From: Rhizobium sp. Q54
GTDB lineage: Bacteria; Pseudomonadota; Alphaproteobacteria; Rhizobiales; Xanthobacteraceae
Length of the DNA: 56,517 bases
NCBI GenBank assembly: GCA_945907045.1
Contig: CAMDSH010000024.1
Span: 1 to 56,517 of the forward strand
Direction: 5' to 3'
This document shows, one piece after another, positions 17,745 to 27,214 of the stretch (position 1 is its first letter; every line of letters starts with the position of its first letter). The notes below the pieces were generated by a model, which worked only from the letters and a program-made list of their open reading frames with translations, did not search any database and had not been told where the DNA came from. A program made the translations under genes and the position numbers.

Positions 17745-17913
17745 GAGTCTTGAGAATCGGTTGGACCCGGTTCTTAAAGTAGGACATGAGCTGACACGTG
17801 ACGAAAAAACCACTCTCTGACAAGACTTTACGCCGATTCGGGCGAATTTGCCCAGTGCGTGCTTGCCAGCGGGAATCAGGTTTTGTTAACCATGCGCAGA
17901 TAGTGTCCGAATC
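17745..17913 (+). promoter_or_regulatory. ctrA upstream region with five GANTC sites and a CtrA half-site
   Basis: GANTC occurs at 17745, 17754, 17835, 17873 and 17909 (first bases), far denser than chance in G+C-rich DNA. TTAACCAT, the downstream half of the CtrA recognition sequence, is at 17886-17893, right beside the fourth GANTC. In Caulobacter crescentus the ctrA promoters are controlled by CcrM methylation of GANTC and by CtrA itself, so the same logic is likely here. No -10/-35 pair was assigned. Confidence 0.6.
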
Positions 17914-17993
17914 GGTTGTCCCAAAGCGTTTTTCAGAGGCCGCCGCTGCGGCGTGCCGACCTTGAGCCCGAAGCGGCGAGGAAGGGGACTGGC

Positions 17994-18695
17994 ATGCGCG
18001 TTTTACTGATTGAGGATGACAGCGCGACCGCTCAATCGATCGAGCTGATGCTGAAATCCGAGGCTTTCAACGTTTACACAACTGATCTGGGCGAAGAGGG
18101 TGTCGATCTCGGCAAACTCTACGACTACGACATCATCCTGCTGGACCTGAACCTTCCCGACATGTCGGGCTTCGAGGTTCTGCGCTCCCTGCGGGTGTCC
18201 AAGGTGAAGACGCCGATCCTGATCCTGTCGGGACTGGCGGGCATCGAGGACAAGGTCAAAGGTCTCGGCTTCGGCGCCGACGACTACATGACCAAGCCGT
18301 TCCACAAGGACGAGCTGATCGCGCGCATTCACGCCATCGTGCGGCGCTCGAAGGGCCACGCCCAGTCGGTCATCAACACCGGCGATCTGGTCGTCAATCT
18401 CGACACCAAGACGGTCGAGGTCAACGCAGCGCGCGTTCATCTCACCGGCAAGGAATACCAGATGCTGGAGCTGCTCTCGCTCCGCAAGGGCACGACCCTG
18501 ACCAAGGAAATGTTCCTCAACCATCTCTATGGCGGGATGGATGAGCCGGAACTCAAGATCATCGACGTCTTCATCTGCAAGCTGCGCAAGAAGCTCGCGA
18601 ATGCTTCCGCCGGCAAGAACTACATCGAAACGGTGTGGGGCCGCGGCTACGTGCTGCGCGAGCCGACTGAGGACGAAGCAAGGATTCCGGCGTAA
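17994..18695 (+). CDS. ctrA: Cell-cycle master response regulator CtrA
   Basis: A 233-residue OmpR-family regulator. The receiver domain (residues 1-115) has the acidic pair at 8-9, phospho-acceptor Asp51 ([13 protein letters not shown]) and Lys in TKPFHK. The C-terminal winged helix (residues 125-225) has the CtrA-specific block [33 protein letters not shown]. CtrA controls replication initiation, division, flagellar and chemotaxis genes in Alphaproteobacteria and is phosphorylated through CckA and ChpT. The ATG giving MRVLLIEDD is the conserved start. The tail ends RIPA, hydrophobic like the degradation tail of other CtrA proteins. Confidence 0.98.
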   Translation: MRVLLIEDDSATAQSIELMLKSEAFNVYTTDLGEEGVDLGKLYDYDIILLDLNLPDMSGFEVLRSLRVSKVKTPILILSGLAGIEDKVKGLGFGADDYMTKPFHKDELIARIHAIVRRSKGHAQSVINTGDLVVNLDTKTVEVNAARVHLTGKEYQMLELLSLRKGTTLTKEMFLNHLYGGMDEPELKIIDVFICKLRKKLANASAGKNYIETVWGRGYVLREPTEDEARIPA

Positions 18696-18773
18696 CGCCG
18701 ATCAACCCATCAACGCAGTCTGCGTAAGACGTGCGTACATCTTGAGCCTTCGGGCTCTCTCCTCCCAAATCAA

Positions 18774-18799
18774 CCCCGCCGGAAACGGCGGGGTTTTTT
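18774..18799 (+). terminator. Terminator of ctrA
   Basis: Perfect 8-bp stem CCCCGCCG/CGGCGGGG, GAAA loop, six T. Downstream, 18800-19129 (330 bases) contains an 8-bp hairpin (CAACATCG/CGATGTTG at 18838-18862) and no gene I can support. Confidence 0.92.
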
Positions 18800-19129
18800 C
18801 ATGAGGGCGCGGCTGCCCACCCGTTCACTGGGCGGCGCAACATCGGCGGCGGATCGATGTTGCCCACCGGAAACCCCAGGGAATATTGTCATGCGCAGAT
18901 TTGTTATCATGATGTGGATGCTCTCCGGGCCATGCATCGAAAATACCAAAAGCCATGGCGCAGCAATTTTGCGCCTGTAAACCGTGCGGCGAAAAGCGCC
19001 AAGTTCCGCTCCTCGAATTATTCAGGAAAAACCTGCAAGATCGGATATGCAACGTGAAAGCTGGCGGGCGAAAAGCGCAAAAGGGGCTGGCATCGCTACG
19101 CCCGGGAATGGGAATAAAAGGGAGCGTCC

Positions 19130-19519
19130 ATGACGAGAACGTTAGCGATCGCGGCGGCCATGGCCGCTGCTGTGACAGGGCTGGCGCAGGCACAGGATGC
19201 CGGCGCCGGAAAGGACGTGTTCAAGAAATGCGCCTCCTGTCATGCCGTCGGCGAGGGCGCCAAGAGCACAATTTCCGGCCCGGTGCTCAACGGCCTCGAA
19301 GGCCGCAAGGCAGGCTCGGTCAAAGGCTTCGATTATTCGGCGCAGAATAAAAAATCCAGCCTGACATGGGACCGCGCCACGTTCCTCGACTACATCAAGG
19401 ACCCGAAGGCCAAGATACCCGACACCTACATGGTGTTTCCCGGAATCAAAAACGAAGGCGAGGCCGCGGACCTGTGGGCCTATCTCAGGCAATTCGGCCC
19501 CGACGGCAAAATGAAATAA
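19130..19519 (+). CDS. Soluble class I cytochrome c (cytochrome c2/c550-like)
   Basis: A 129-residue periplasmic electron carrier. The signal peptide ends AQAQDA. The haem-binding CASCH motif follows at residues 35-39, and the second axial ligand is the Met in DTYMVFPGI. The WAYLRQF block near the end is typical of mitochondrial-type cytochromes c. It would shuttle electrons between respiratory complexes. The ATG has AAGGGAG upstream. Single gene; no partner adjacent. Confidence 0.93.
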   Translation: MTRTLAIAAAMAAAVTGLAQAQDAGAGKDVFKKCASCHAVGEGAKSTISGPVLNGLEGRKAGSVKGFDYSAQNKKSSLTWDRATFLDYIKDPKAKIPDTYMVFPGIKNEGEAADLWAYLRQFGPDGKMK

Positions 19520-19778
19520 GGGGCGCGCACGAGCCTAGCGGGGCGTGGCCCCTAGGGATTTAGGCGGTTTCAAATCGAGTGCAAGCCACTGATGTATTAC
19601 GGTAATTCATACGAAGCGTTTTTACGCAAAAAGAATTTTGAATTATACGGAACCTTATGCGCCGGTACGCGTATGCCTACGCCCTGATAGCGGTCGAACG
19701 GGCTCTGATAGCCATGCAAGTGGCGGGACGAGCTGCCTGAAAACCGCGATGCTGGTTGTCACGGCCGAAAGATGCCCG

Positions 19779-20147
19779 ATGGCCGTGATACTGATCGTCG
19801 AAGACGATGTGTTCATCCGCGAAGTCGCGGACATGATGATTCAGGATTGGGGTCATCAGACACTGTCGGCCGGCGACGTTGACGAGGCGCTCGCATTCCT
19901 GCGTTCTCCTCAACATATCGACGCCATCTTTACCGATATCTATTTGAAAGATCTGGTCCATGGCGGGTGCGACCTTGCGCACCAGGCTATCGCACTGCGG
20001 CCGAATTTGCGCGTGCTCTACACGACCGGAAATTCCGTTACCGAAAAGATGAAAGCGCTGTTGATCGAAGGATCGCAGTTCCTTCGCAAGCCTTACACGC
20101 AAAATCAGTTGCAAAACTCAGTCAAAGAGATGCTCGCATTGCACTAA
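19779..20147 (+). CDS. Single-domain response regulator receiver
   Basis: A 122-residue CheY-like protein. It has the acidic pair at 9-10 (IVEDD), phospho-acceptor Asp53 (FTDIYLKD), Thr in LYTTGNS and Lys in FLRKPYT. There is no output domain. The ATG at 19779 (MAVILIVEDD) was chosen because upstream residues of the longer frame lack similarity to receivers. It lies 60 bases before the histidine kinase at 20207 and is probably its partner. Single-domain regulators of this type often act in HWE/HisKA_2 signalling. Confidence 0.88.
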   Translation: MAVILIVEDDVFIREVADMMIQDWGHQTLSAGDVDEALAFLRSPQHIDAIFTDIYLKDLVHGGCDLAHQAIALRPNLRVLYTTGNSVTEKMKALLIEGSQFLRKPYTQNQLQNSVKEMLALH

Positions 20148-20206
20148 ATTGAGCCCGCGCGAACTGTTCATGCCGCGGAAGAGATCAAATTACCGGGGGC
20201 TACATC

Positions 20207-22174
20207 TTGAAAAATGGAAACGACGAGACGCGAACGCGAATCGCCGCCTCGGAAAACGCCCGCTTCACCGCGCGCGCGCAAGCGGAAGAGACGCTGCTCA
20301 AAGCGGGGGCCCTGCAGAACGCGATTTTCAACAGTGCCAATTTCTCCAGCATCGCCACCGATGCCAAAGGCGTCATTCAGATTTTCAACGTCGGCGCCGA
20401 GCGCATGCTGGGCTACAAAGCGGCCGAAGTCGTGAACAAGATCACGCCGGCCGATATTTCCGATCCGCAGGAACTGACGGCGCGCGCCACGGCGCTGAGC
20501 GCCGAGCTCGCAACCCCGATCACGCAAGGCTTCGAAGCGCTGGTTTTCAAGGCTTCGCGCGGGATCGAGGATATCTATGAGCTGACCTACATCCGCAAGG
20601 ACGGCAGCCGCTTTCCGGCGGTGGTGTCGGTCACCGCGCTGCGCGACGCGCAAAACACCATCATCGGCTATCTGCTCATCGGCACCGACAACACCGCGCG
20701 TAAACATGCGGAAGAGGCGCTGCTCAAGGCCGGCGCCCTGCAACGCGCGATCTTCAACAGCGCAAACTTTTCCAGCATTGCCACCGACGCCAAGGGCGTC
20801 ATCCAAATCTTCAATGTCGGCGCCGAGCGCATGCTCGGTTATACGGCCGCCGAAGTGATGAACAAGATCACACCGGCCGATATTTCCGATTCTCAGGAAG
20901 TGATCGCGCGCGCCAAGGAGCTGAGCATCGAACTTGGAACCCAAATCACGCCGGGTTTCGAGGCGCTGGTGTTCAAGGCTTCGCGCGGGATCGAGGATAT
21001 CTATGAGCTGACCTACATCCGCAAGGACGGCAGCCGCTTTCCGGCGGTGGTGTCGGTCACGGCGCTGCGCGACGCGCAAAACGCCATCATCGGCTATCTG
21101 CTCATCGGCACTGACAACACCGCGCGCAAGCTGGTCGAAGCCGAGCAAAAAAAGCTCGATCAACGGCTGCGCGACCAGCAATTTTATACGCGCTCGCTGA
21201 TCGAATCCAACATCGACGCGCTGATGACCACCGATCCGTCCGGCATCATCACCGACGTCAACAAGCAGATGGAAGCGCTCACCGGCTGCACCCGCGACGA
21301 GCTGATCGGCGCGCCGTTCAAGGATTACTTCACCGATCCCGATCGGGCAGAAGCTGGAATCAAGCGCGTGCTGAGCGAAAAGAAGGTCACCGACTATGAG
21401 CTGACCGCCCGCGCCCGCGACGGCAAGGAAACGGTGGTGTCCTACAACGCGACCACCTTTTACGACCGCGGCCGCACGTTGCAGGGCGTCTTTGCCGCGG
21501 CGCGCGACGTCACCGAACGCAAGCAGCGCGAGAGCGACGCGCTGAGCTTGACCAACGAAATCTCGCACCGGATCAAGAACAACCTGCAGGTTATTGTCGG
21601 CCTGATCGCCTATGAAGCGAAATGGACGGCGGCTCCGTGCGTTCAAGGCTATAAAACAATGCAGGCGCGCATCGGCGCCATTGCCCAGCTTTACGACCTG
21701 ATCTCCCAATCCAGCCGCGGCCGGACTGTCGCGGTGGACGCTTACTTGCGGGAAATCGCCAAGGCGATGTCAGCGAGCCTGCTTGGAAACATGTCCGGCA
21801 TCAAAATCGAAGTTGAGGGCGAGCCGGTGGAAATCGACCCGGATCGCGCCGTCCCCTTCGGCCTGCTGGTCAACGAGCTGACGACCAACGCGATCAAGCA
21901 CGCTTTTCCGCACGGCAGCGGACTTATCAAGCTGTGCGTGGAACAGGTTGGCGATCAAATCGAGCTGGTTGTTTCCGACGACGGCGTGGGCATGAAGGTT
22001 GTGGATTTGACAAAGAGCGCCGAGAAGCGCGGCTCGAATTACGTGGCGATATTTGTGCGTCAGCTTGGCGGCACCATCATCCCGTCGAAACAGGAAGCAA
22101 CCGGAACGACGGTCAGAGTGCGACTCCCCCTGCTGCTGGTTCCATCAGGCGGCGCCGAGCCGCTGGCTGCATAG
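20207..22174 (+). CDS. PAS-PAS-PAS sensor histidine kinase (HisKA_2 type), with duplicated PAS
   Basis: A 655-residue cytoplasmic kinase with no membrane segment. Residues 26-167 and 168-309 are tandem copies of one 142-residue PAS unit (about 127 identical). A third, unrelated PAS lies at about 327-438. HisKA_2 follows, with the phospho-acceptor His454 in NEISHRIKNN. The HATPase domain has the N-box LVNELTTNAIKHAFPHG and G-box VSDDGVGM. It probably starts at TTG 20207 with GGGGG seven bases upstream. It follows the receiver gene and likely phosphorylates it; PAS domains suggest a redox, light or small-ligand signal. Confidence 0.92.
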   Translation: MKNGNDETRTRIAASENARFTARAQAEETLLKAGALQNAIFNSANFSSIATDAKGVIQIFNVGAERMLGYKAAEVVNKITPADISDPQELTARATALSAELATPITQGFEALVFKASRGIEDIYELTYIRKDGSRFPAVVSVTALRDAQNTIIGYLLIGTDNTARKHAEEALLKAGALQRAIFNSANFSSIATDAKGVIQIFNVGAERMLGYTAAEVMNKITPADISDSQEVIARAKELSIELGTQITPGFEALVFKASRGIEDIYELTYIRKDGSRFPAVVSVTALRDAQNAIIGYLLIGTDNTARKLVEAEQKKLDQRLRDQQFYTRSLIESNIDALMTTDPSGIITDVNKQMEALTGCTRDELIGAPFKDYFTDPDRAEAGIKRVLSEKKVTDYELTARARDGKETVVSYNATTFYDRGRTLQGVFAAARDVTERKQRESDALSLTNEISHRIKNNLQVIVGLIAYEAKWTAAPCVQGYKTMQARIGAIAQLYDLISQSSRGRTVAVDAYLREIAKAMSASLLGNMSGIKIEVEGEPVEIDPDRAVPFGLLVNELTTNAIKHAFPHGSGLIKLCVEQVGDQIELVVSDDGVGMKVVDLTKSAEKRGSNYVAIFVRQLGGTIIPSKQEATGTTVRVRLPLLLVPSGGAEPLAA

Positions 22175-22346
22175 CGCGCTTTTGGGCTGACCGGCGTGCC
22201 CGCGCCGTAAAGAATAGGGTCGACGAAGCTAGGTTTTGGCACGAAATCCGGCGCGCACCCGCCTTGCCCGCCCTATCAATGCCCCATACCATTCGCCGCG
22301 GGGGCGGGCGTTTCCGCCGTGTTCTGTAGCGTTTGTGTAACCGGCG

Positions 22347-24155
22347 ATGAAGCGGCACGCGAAATACATCGTCCGCGCGGCGGCGCTGGTGGCGCTCGCG
22401 GGGCTTGTGGCCGGCGGCAAGCTGATCGGCGACCGGCTCGCCATCGCCCTCCCCGATTATCCGAAAATCGAAAAGGCCGTCTGGCTCGAGCAGAACTGGA
22501 AGCCCCCGCAGCGCGCCTGGTATCACTACGCCGATCAGGGCGCGCGCAGCTTCATGGTGCCCTACGAGTGGTTCGTCGCGCTCGAACAGCCGCGGCTTTC
22601 CATCGGCCCGGCCGGGCTCTTGAGCGATCCGGAATATCTCGATCGCTTCGGATACGTTCCGGGCTACACGGAAAATCCGGCGCGCGAATTGCCCATCGGT
22701 TTTGCCCGCGGCGGCGCCATGCACAATTCCGACGGCGAGCCGTGGCGCAATCCCCGCAGCAAAGAACAGATGACCGGCATCGGCCTCACCTGCGCGGCCT
22801 GCCACACCGGGCGCCTCTCTTATCGCGGCACCACGATGCTGGTCGACGGCGGCGCGGCGATGGCGGATATCGGACAGACCCGGCAGGCCGTCGGCATCGC
22901 GGTGCTGCTCACCAAGATCGATCCGTTCAGGTTCAACCGGTTCGCCGCGCGCATTCTGGGGCCGGATGCGGGCGATGAGGCTAGGGAAGAATTGCGCCGG
23001 CAGGTTTCGCAGGTCTGGCGGCAGATGAACAAAATCCGCAAGCTCGACGACAAGGTCGCATCCCGCAGCGTGGTGGAAGGTTTTGGCCGCGTCGACGCCG
23101 TCACGCAAATCGGCAATCAGGTTTTCGGCATCGACCTCAAGCGCGACGAAAACTATGTGTCGAAGACGGCGCCGGTGCATTTCCCGCGCATCTGGAACAC
23201 TTCGTGGTTCACATGGATGCACTACAACGGCTCGATGGAGCAGCCGATGTCGCGCAACGCCGGCCAGGCGCTCGGCTCCGCGGCGATGGTCAATCTCACC
23301 GACGGCAGGCGGCCGCTGTATGAGTCCAGCCTCGAGATAAAAAACATCTTTGAAATCGAAAAGCTGATTTCCGGCGATCAGCCCGACGCCAAGCGCGGCT
23401 TTACCGGATTGCACGCGCCGGAATGGCCTTCGCACATTCTTCCCGCCATCGACGCGAAGCGCGCGGCGCATGGCGGCGATCTTTACAAGGCGTTGTGCCA
23501 GAGCTGCCATCTCGCGCCGGTGAAAAGCCCGGAATTCTGGACGGCCAAGCAGTGGCTGCCTCCGAACGCGGCCGGGCAGCGTTATCTGGCGATGGACCTC
23601 GTCCCCATCGAAACGGTCGGCACCGATCCGGCGCAGGCCGAGGACCAGATCAAGCGCACGGTGTCGGCGCCTCCCGAACTCGGGCTGAGCACGGATAAAT
23701 TCTACCGCGCCATCGGCGAATTGTCGGCCAAGGCCGTCAATCGCTGGTACGACAACCAGTCCCCGCCGGTGCCGGCGTCATTGCGTCACGAGATGAACGG
23801 ATTCCGCGACGCAGGTTTGCAGGCGAAGCTCACTTATAATGTGCGCCCGCTCAACGGCATCTGGGCCACTCCGCCCTATCTGCACAACGGCTCGGTGCCT
23901 AATCTTTATTTGCTGCTCTCGCCGGTAGCGGAGCGCCCGGCGACGTTCTATCTCGGGCACCGCGAATACGATCCCGTCAACGTCGGCTACCGATACGACA
24001 AGCTCGAAGGCGGGTTCGCGTTCGACACTTCAATCCGCGGCAACCGCAACACCGGGCACGAATTCAATGATGGTCCGATGAAAGACGGCGTCATCGGCCG
24101 CAAGCTCAGCCCGGATGAGCGGCGCGCGCTGGTGGAATTCCTGAAAACGCTCTGA
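22347..24155 (+). CDS. Dihaem cytochrome c, RoxA/RoxB-like peroxidase superfamily
   Basis: A 602-residue exported protein with an N-terminal hydrophobic segment (residues 8-30). Two haem sites are visible, CAACH near residue 151 and CQSCH near 386. The C-terminal block NGIWATPPYLHNGSVPNLYLLL is characteristic of the RoxA/MauG-like dihaem cytochromes. RoxA and RoxB are secreted rubber oxygenases; most relatives have unknown substrates. The ATG has a weak Shine-Dalgarno site. It ends four bases from the cheR stop, which runs towards it. Assignment to the superfamily is firm, the substrate is not. Confidence 0.85.
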   Translation: MKRHAKYIVRAAALVALAGLVAGGKLIGDRLAIALPDYPKIEKAVWLEQNWKPPQRAWYHYADQGARSFMVPYEWFVALEQPRLSIGPAGLLSDPEYLDRFGYVPGYTENPARELPIGFARGGAMHNSDGEPWRNPRSKEQMTGIGLTCAACHTGRLSYRGTTMLVDGGAAMADIGQTRQAVGIAVLLTKIDPFRFNRFAARILGPDAGDEAREELRRQVSQVWRQMNKIRKLDDKVASRSVVEGFGRVDAVTQIGNQVFGIDLKRDENYVSKTAPVHFPRIWNTSWFTWMHYNGSMEQPMSRNAGQALGSAAMVNLTDGRRPLYESSLEIKNIFEIEKLISGDQPDAKRGFTGLHAPEWPSHILPAIDAKRAAHGGDLYKALCQSCHLAPVKSPEFWTAKQWLPPNAAGQRYLAMDLVPIETVGTDPAQAEDQIKRTVSAPPELGLSTDKFYRAIGELSAKAVNRWYDNQSPPVPASLRHEMNGFRDAGLQAKLTYNVRPLNGIWATPPYLHNGSVPNLYLLLSPVAERPATFYLGHREYDPVNVGYRYDKLEGGFAFDTSIRGNRNTGHEFNDGPMKDGVIGRKLSPDERRALVEFLKTL

Positions 24156-24159
24156 AGTT

Positions 24160-25050
24160 TTAGCGCTTCGCGCCGGCGGCGGCGAACTTCAGCACGTTGC
24201 CGGCGCTGCCCGTCTTCGGTCCGGATGTTTTGTGCGAGGCCGGGTTCGGCTGATAGAGCCCGCGCTGGTCGGTCACCGGCTTGAACGCGTCGGTGAGGCC
24301 GACCACGGTCTCGGCGGCGCCGAGCACCAGGAAGCCGTCGGGCGCCACCACCTGCGCGATGCGGTCGAGCGCTTCGGTCTTGGTCGGCTGGTCGAAGTAA
24401 ATCAGCACGTTGCGGCAGAACACCAGATCGAAGGTGCCGAGCTTGGAGAAGTCTTGCAGCAGATTGAGCTGCCGGTACGAGACCATGGCGCGGATTTCCG
24501 GCGCGATCTGCCAGGTGTCGCCGGCCTGCGTGAAATATTTTACCAGCAGCTGAATGGGAAGGCCGCGCTGCACCTCGAACTGGCTGTAGATGCCGGCCTT
24601 CGCCTTCTCCAGCACTTCGGCGGAAATGTCGGTGGCGACGATCTCGACGCGCCAGCCGGAAAGTTTGCCCATGATCTCGCGCAGTGCCATCGCGAGCGAA
24701 TACGGCTCCTGCCCCGTCGAGGCGGCGGCGCACCAGATGCGGATGCGTTTCGAACCTGCGCGCGCGGCGACCAGCCCCGGCATGATCAGATTGCGGAAAT
24801 GGTCGAACGGCACTTTATCGCGGAAAAAGAACGTCTCGTTGGTGGTCATTGCATCGACCACCTCGGATGCCAGCGCGGCGCCGGCGGGAGATTTCAGCTT
24901 CGCCACCAGATCGCTCAGATTGGGAAGCGAGGCCTTGCGCGCCACGGGCACCAGCCGGCTTTCCACCAGATATTGCTTGTCGGCGGACAGCACGAGGCCG
25001 GAGCGCTCCTTCAATAGCTTGCGCAGATAATCGTAATCGAGCGGCGTCAC
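24160..25050 (-). CDS. cheR: Chemotaxis protein methyltransferase CheR
   Basis: A 296-residue enzyme that methylates glutamates of chemoreceptors using SAM. The N-terminal helical domain (residues 1-75) is followed by [10 protein letters not shown], the SAM site [18 protein letters not shown], and [14 protein letters not shown]. It starts at GTG 25050, overlapping the cheB stop as GTGA, so translation is probably coupled; longer frames run deep into cheB. The C-terminal 25 residues are a Lys/Ser/Ala-rich tail. Last gene of cheAWYBR. Confidence 0.96.
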   Translation of the reverse strand: MTPLDYDYLRKLLKERSGLVLSADKQYLVESRLVPVARKASLPNLSDLVAKLKSPAGAALASEVVDAMTTNETFFFRDKVPFDHFRNLIMPGLVAARAGSKRIRIWCAAASTGQEPYSLAMALREIMGKLSGWRVEIVATDISAEVLEKAKAGIYSQFEVQRGLPIQLLVKYFTQAGDTWQIAPEIRAMVSYRQLNLLQDFSKLGTFDLVFCRNVLIYFDQPTKTEALDRIAQVVAPDGFLVLGAAETVVGLTDAFKPVTDQRGLYQPNPASHKTSGPKTGSAGNVLKFAAAGAKR

Positions 25051-26249
25051 GTGCGGTCCCCCGAGAACAGGCGCACGATTTTCGGCGCGATTTCGGGAAG
25101 CGGCAGCACGGCCGAGCACGCGCCGGTCGCTGCCGTCTGGCCGGGCATGCCCCATACCACGCTGGTGGCTTCGTCCTGCGCAACCCCGCTGCCGCCGGCG
25201 GCCACGATCGCCTGCGCGCCGCGCGAGCCGTCGGAGCCCATGCCGGTAAGCACGACGGCCATCACCCATTGCCCCCACACTTCCGCGGCGGAGGCAAAAA
25301 GCGGATCGACTGCCGGCTTGCAGAAATTGATCAGCGCGCCGTCGTCGAGCAAAATCGTCGCGGTGCCGTTCTTGCGCACGACGCGCATATGTTTTCCGCC
25401 GGGAGCCACATAGATGGTGCCGGCGTTGACCTCCTCGCCGTCCTGCGCCTCGCGCGCGGGCCGGCCCGAAGCGCGCGCCAGATGTTCGGCGAGAATGGTG
25501 GTGAAGGTCGGCGGCATGTGCTGCGTGATCAGAACCGGCGCACGGTCGAGCACGGCGCCCAGATGTTCGACCATCGCGGTAAGCGCCTGCGGCCCGCCGG
25601 TGGACGAACCGATGATCAGAATGCGCGGCGTGGCGATCTGGAACGGGCGAAGCTTGATCGCCAAGTCGCGAGGAAGAATGTCGCGGGCAAGCGCGGCGGC
25701 AACCGGCTTCGGCGCCAGCGGCGGGCTGGCCACATGCGGCACGGCGGCGCCGGGAACCGCGGGAGCCGCGGGCACAACCGGCGCCGGCACCGGACGCTTG
25801 GAGCGCGAGCCGAGCTGGCGGATTTTTTCGATCAGCTCCCGGCGGAACGTCGCCGAGGTGGTCACTTCGCGGTTGGTCGCGGGCTTTGGAATGTAATCGG
25901 TGGCGCCGAGCGAGAGCGCCTTCAAGCTGATCTCCGCGTTACGGCGGGTCAGCGTCGAGGCCATGATGACGACGAGATCGCGTTTCTTCGCCAGCAGCAG
26001 CGGCAGCGCGGCGATGCCGTCCATCTCCGGCATCTCGACATCGAGCACGACAACGTCGGGATCGGCGCGCTCCAGCTGGTCCACCGCCTCGCGGCCGGTC
26101 CGCAGGGAGGCTACGACCTGCAGATCCGGCTCGGCCTCGACCCAGCGCGCGAACAGGCCCCGCACGACGACGGCATCGTCCACGAGCATGACGCGAAGAC
26201 GGCGGCCGGTAATGACGGCGGAGGGCGCGGGAGCAAGGACGACGGTCAT
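25047..26249 (-). CDS. cheB: Chemotaxis protein-glutamate methylesterase CheB
   Basis: A 400-residue response regulator-enzyme. The receiver domain (residues 18-135) has Asp24/25 and phospho-acceptor Asp70 ([13 protein letters not shown]). A proline/alanine-rich linker (about 150-185) leads to the methylesterase. The catalytic triad is visible as Ser216 in GSSTGG, His244 in TQHMPP and the Asp in LTGMGSDG. CheB demethylates or deamidates chemoreceptors during adaptation. It lies 48 bases after cheY and overlaps cheR by four bases. Confidence 0.97.
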   Translation of the reverse strand: MTVVLAPAPSAVITGRRLRVMLVDDAVVVRGLFARWVEAEPDLQVVASLRTGREAVDQLERADPDVVVLDVEMPEMDGIAALPLLLAKKRDLVVIMASTLTRRNAEISLKALSLGATDYIPKPATNREVTTSATFRRELIEKIRQLGSRSKRPVPAPVVPAAPAVPGAAVPHVASPPLAPKPVAAALARDILPRDLAIKLRPFQIATPRILIIGSSTGGPQALTAMVEHLGAVLDRAPVLITQHMPPTFTTILAEHLARASGRPAREAQDGEEVNAGTIYVAPGGKHMRVVRKNGTATILLDDGALINFCKPAVDPLFASAAEVWGQWVMAVVLTGMGSDGSRGAQAIVAAGGSGVAQDEATSVVWGMPGQTAATGACSAVLPLPEIAPKIVRLFSGDRT

Positions 26250-26297
26250 TGGATACGCACTACATTAGATACAAATGCAGAAAACCAGGAAGGCAGA

Positions 26298-26663
26298 TCA
26301 GATCAGTCCGACTTCCTGGAACTTGGCTTCGACGATGTCCTTGTCGAACGGCTTCATGATGTATTCGTTGGCGCCCGCATGCAGCGCGCGCGCGATATGC
26401 GCAACGTCATTCTCGGTTGTGCAGAACACCACCTTCGGGCCATCGCCGCCGGGTAGCCGGCGCAACGCGCGCAGGAATTCGTAGCCGTCCATCTTCGGCA
26501 TGTTCCAGTCGAGCAGGATGGCTTCAGGCAACTGGCGGCGGCAGGACTCGAGCGCCTGCTCGCCGTCCTCGGCTTCGACGATCTGGAATTCGAGACCTTC
26601 GAGGATTCGCCGCGCCACCTTTCGGATGACGCTCGAATCGTCAACGACCATGCACGTTTTCAT
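26298..26663 (-). CDS. cheY: Chemotaxis response regulator CheY
   Basis: A 121-residue single receiver domain. Acidic pair Asp8-Asp9 (VVDDSS), phospho-acceptor Asp52 (LLDWNMPKMDG), Thr in FCTTEND and Lys in YIMKPFDK are all present. CheY-P binds the flagellar switch. It lies 65 bases after cheW and 48 before cheB in the operon. The ATG gives MKTCMVVDD. Confidence 0.96.
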   Translation of the reverse strand: MKTCMVVDDSSVIRKVARRILEGLEFQIVEAEDGEQALESCRRQLPEAILLDWNMPKMDGYEFLRALRRLPGGDGPKVVFCTTENDVAHIARALHAGANEYIMKPFDKDIVEAKFQEVGLI

Positions 26664-26728
26664 TTTACTGCCTCACTCTTGCTTCATGCGGGGTCTGCCC
26701 GCCAATTGTTCAACTTCAAAACATCGCC

Positions 26729-27205
26729 TCAGGCGGCCATCGCCTTGGCACTCATTTCCAGAACACGATCGACATCGATCACGACGAGCAACTGTCCTTC
26801 CAGCCGGTGGATGCCGGAGGAGACGCGCGCGATGCGCGGATCGAGATTGACCGGATTGGCTTCGCGCGACGCACCGTCGAGCTTGAGCACTTCGCCGACT
26901 GCATCGATCAGCAGGCCGTAGGATTCGCCGCGCGATTCGATGCCAATCGCCATCCGCTGCGCACCCGTCTCGCGTTCCTGTTTGCCGATGCCAAGCCGCA
27001 CGCGCATGTCGATCACCGTCACGATGCGGCCGCGCAGGTTGAGCACGCCGGCGACTTCCACCGGAGCCAACGGCACGCGGGTGAGCCGGTCGGGCACGAA
27101 AACGTCCTGCACGCGCAAAATGGGCAAGCCGAACAACTGGTCGCCCACCGTCGCGGTGACGTATTCGCTGAAATTCTCGTCCGCTGCTTTGCCGTGGATG
27201 TTCAT
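26729..27205 (-). CDS. cheW: Chemotaxis coupling protein CheW
   Basis: A 158-residue adaptor that ties receptors to CheA. The CheW fold is seen in EYVTATVGDQLFGLPILRVQDVF, VAGVLNLRGRIVTVIDMRVRLG and GLLIDAVGEVLKL. It starts nine bases after the cheA stop, so the two are almost certainly cotranscribed. It is of normal length. Confidence 0.96.
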   Translation of the reverse strand: MNIHGKAADENFSEYVTATVGDQLFGLPILRVQDVFVPDRLTRVPLAPVEVAGVLNLRGRIVTVIDMRVRLGIGKQERETGAQRMAIGIESRGESYGLLIDAVGEVLKLDGASREANPVNLDPRIARVSSGIHRLEGQLLVVIDVDRVLEMSAKAMAA

Positions 27206-27214
27206 GATCGCCCC

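Noticed and set aside
17593..17823. Small minus-strand open frame between fliI and ctrA
   Set aside because: No ribosome-binding site or recognisable domain; the region is better explained as a regulatory spacer.
19649..19673. GGAAC-N16-CGTA as a second EcfG promoter, upstream of the receiver gene
   Set aside because: One base off in the -10 and about 100 bases from the start, with no supporting context; kept only as a note.
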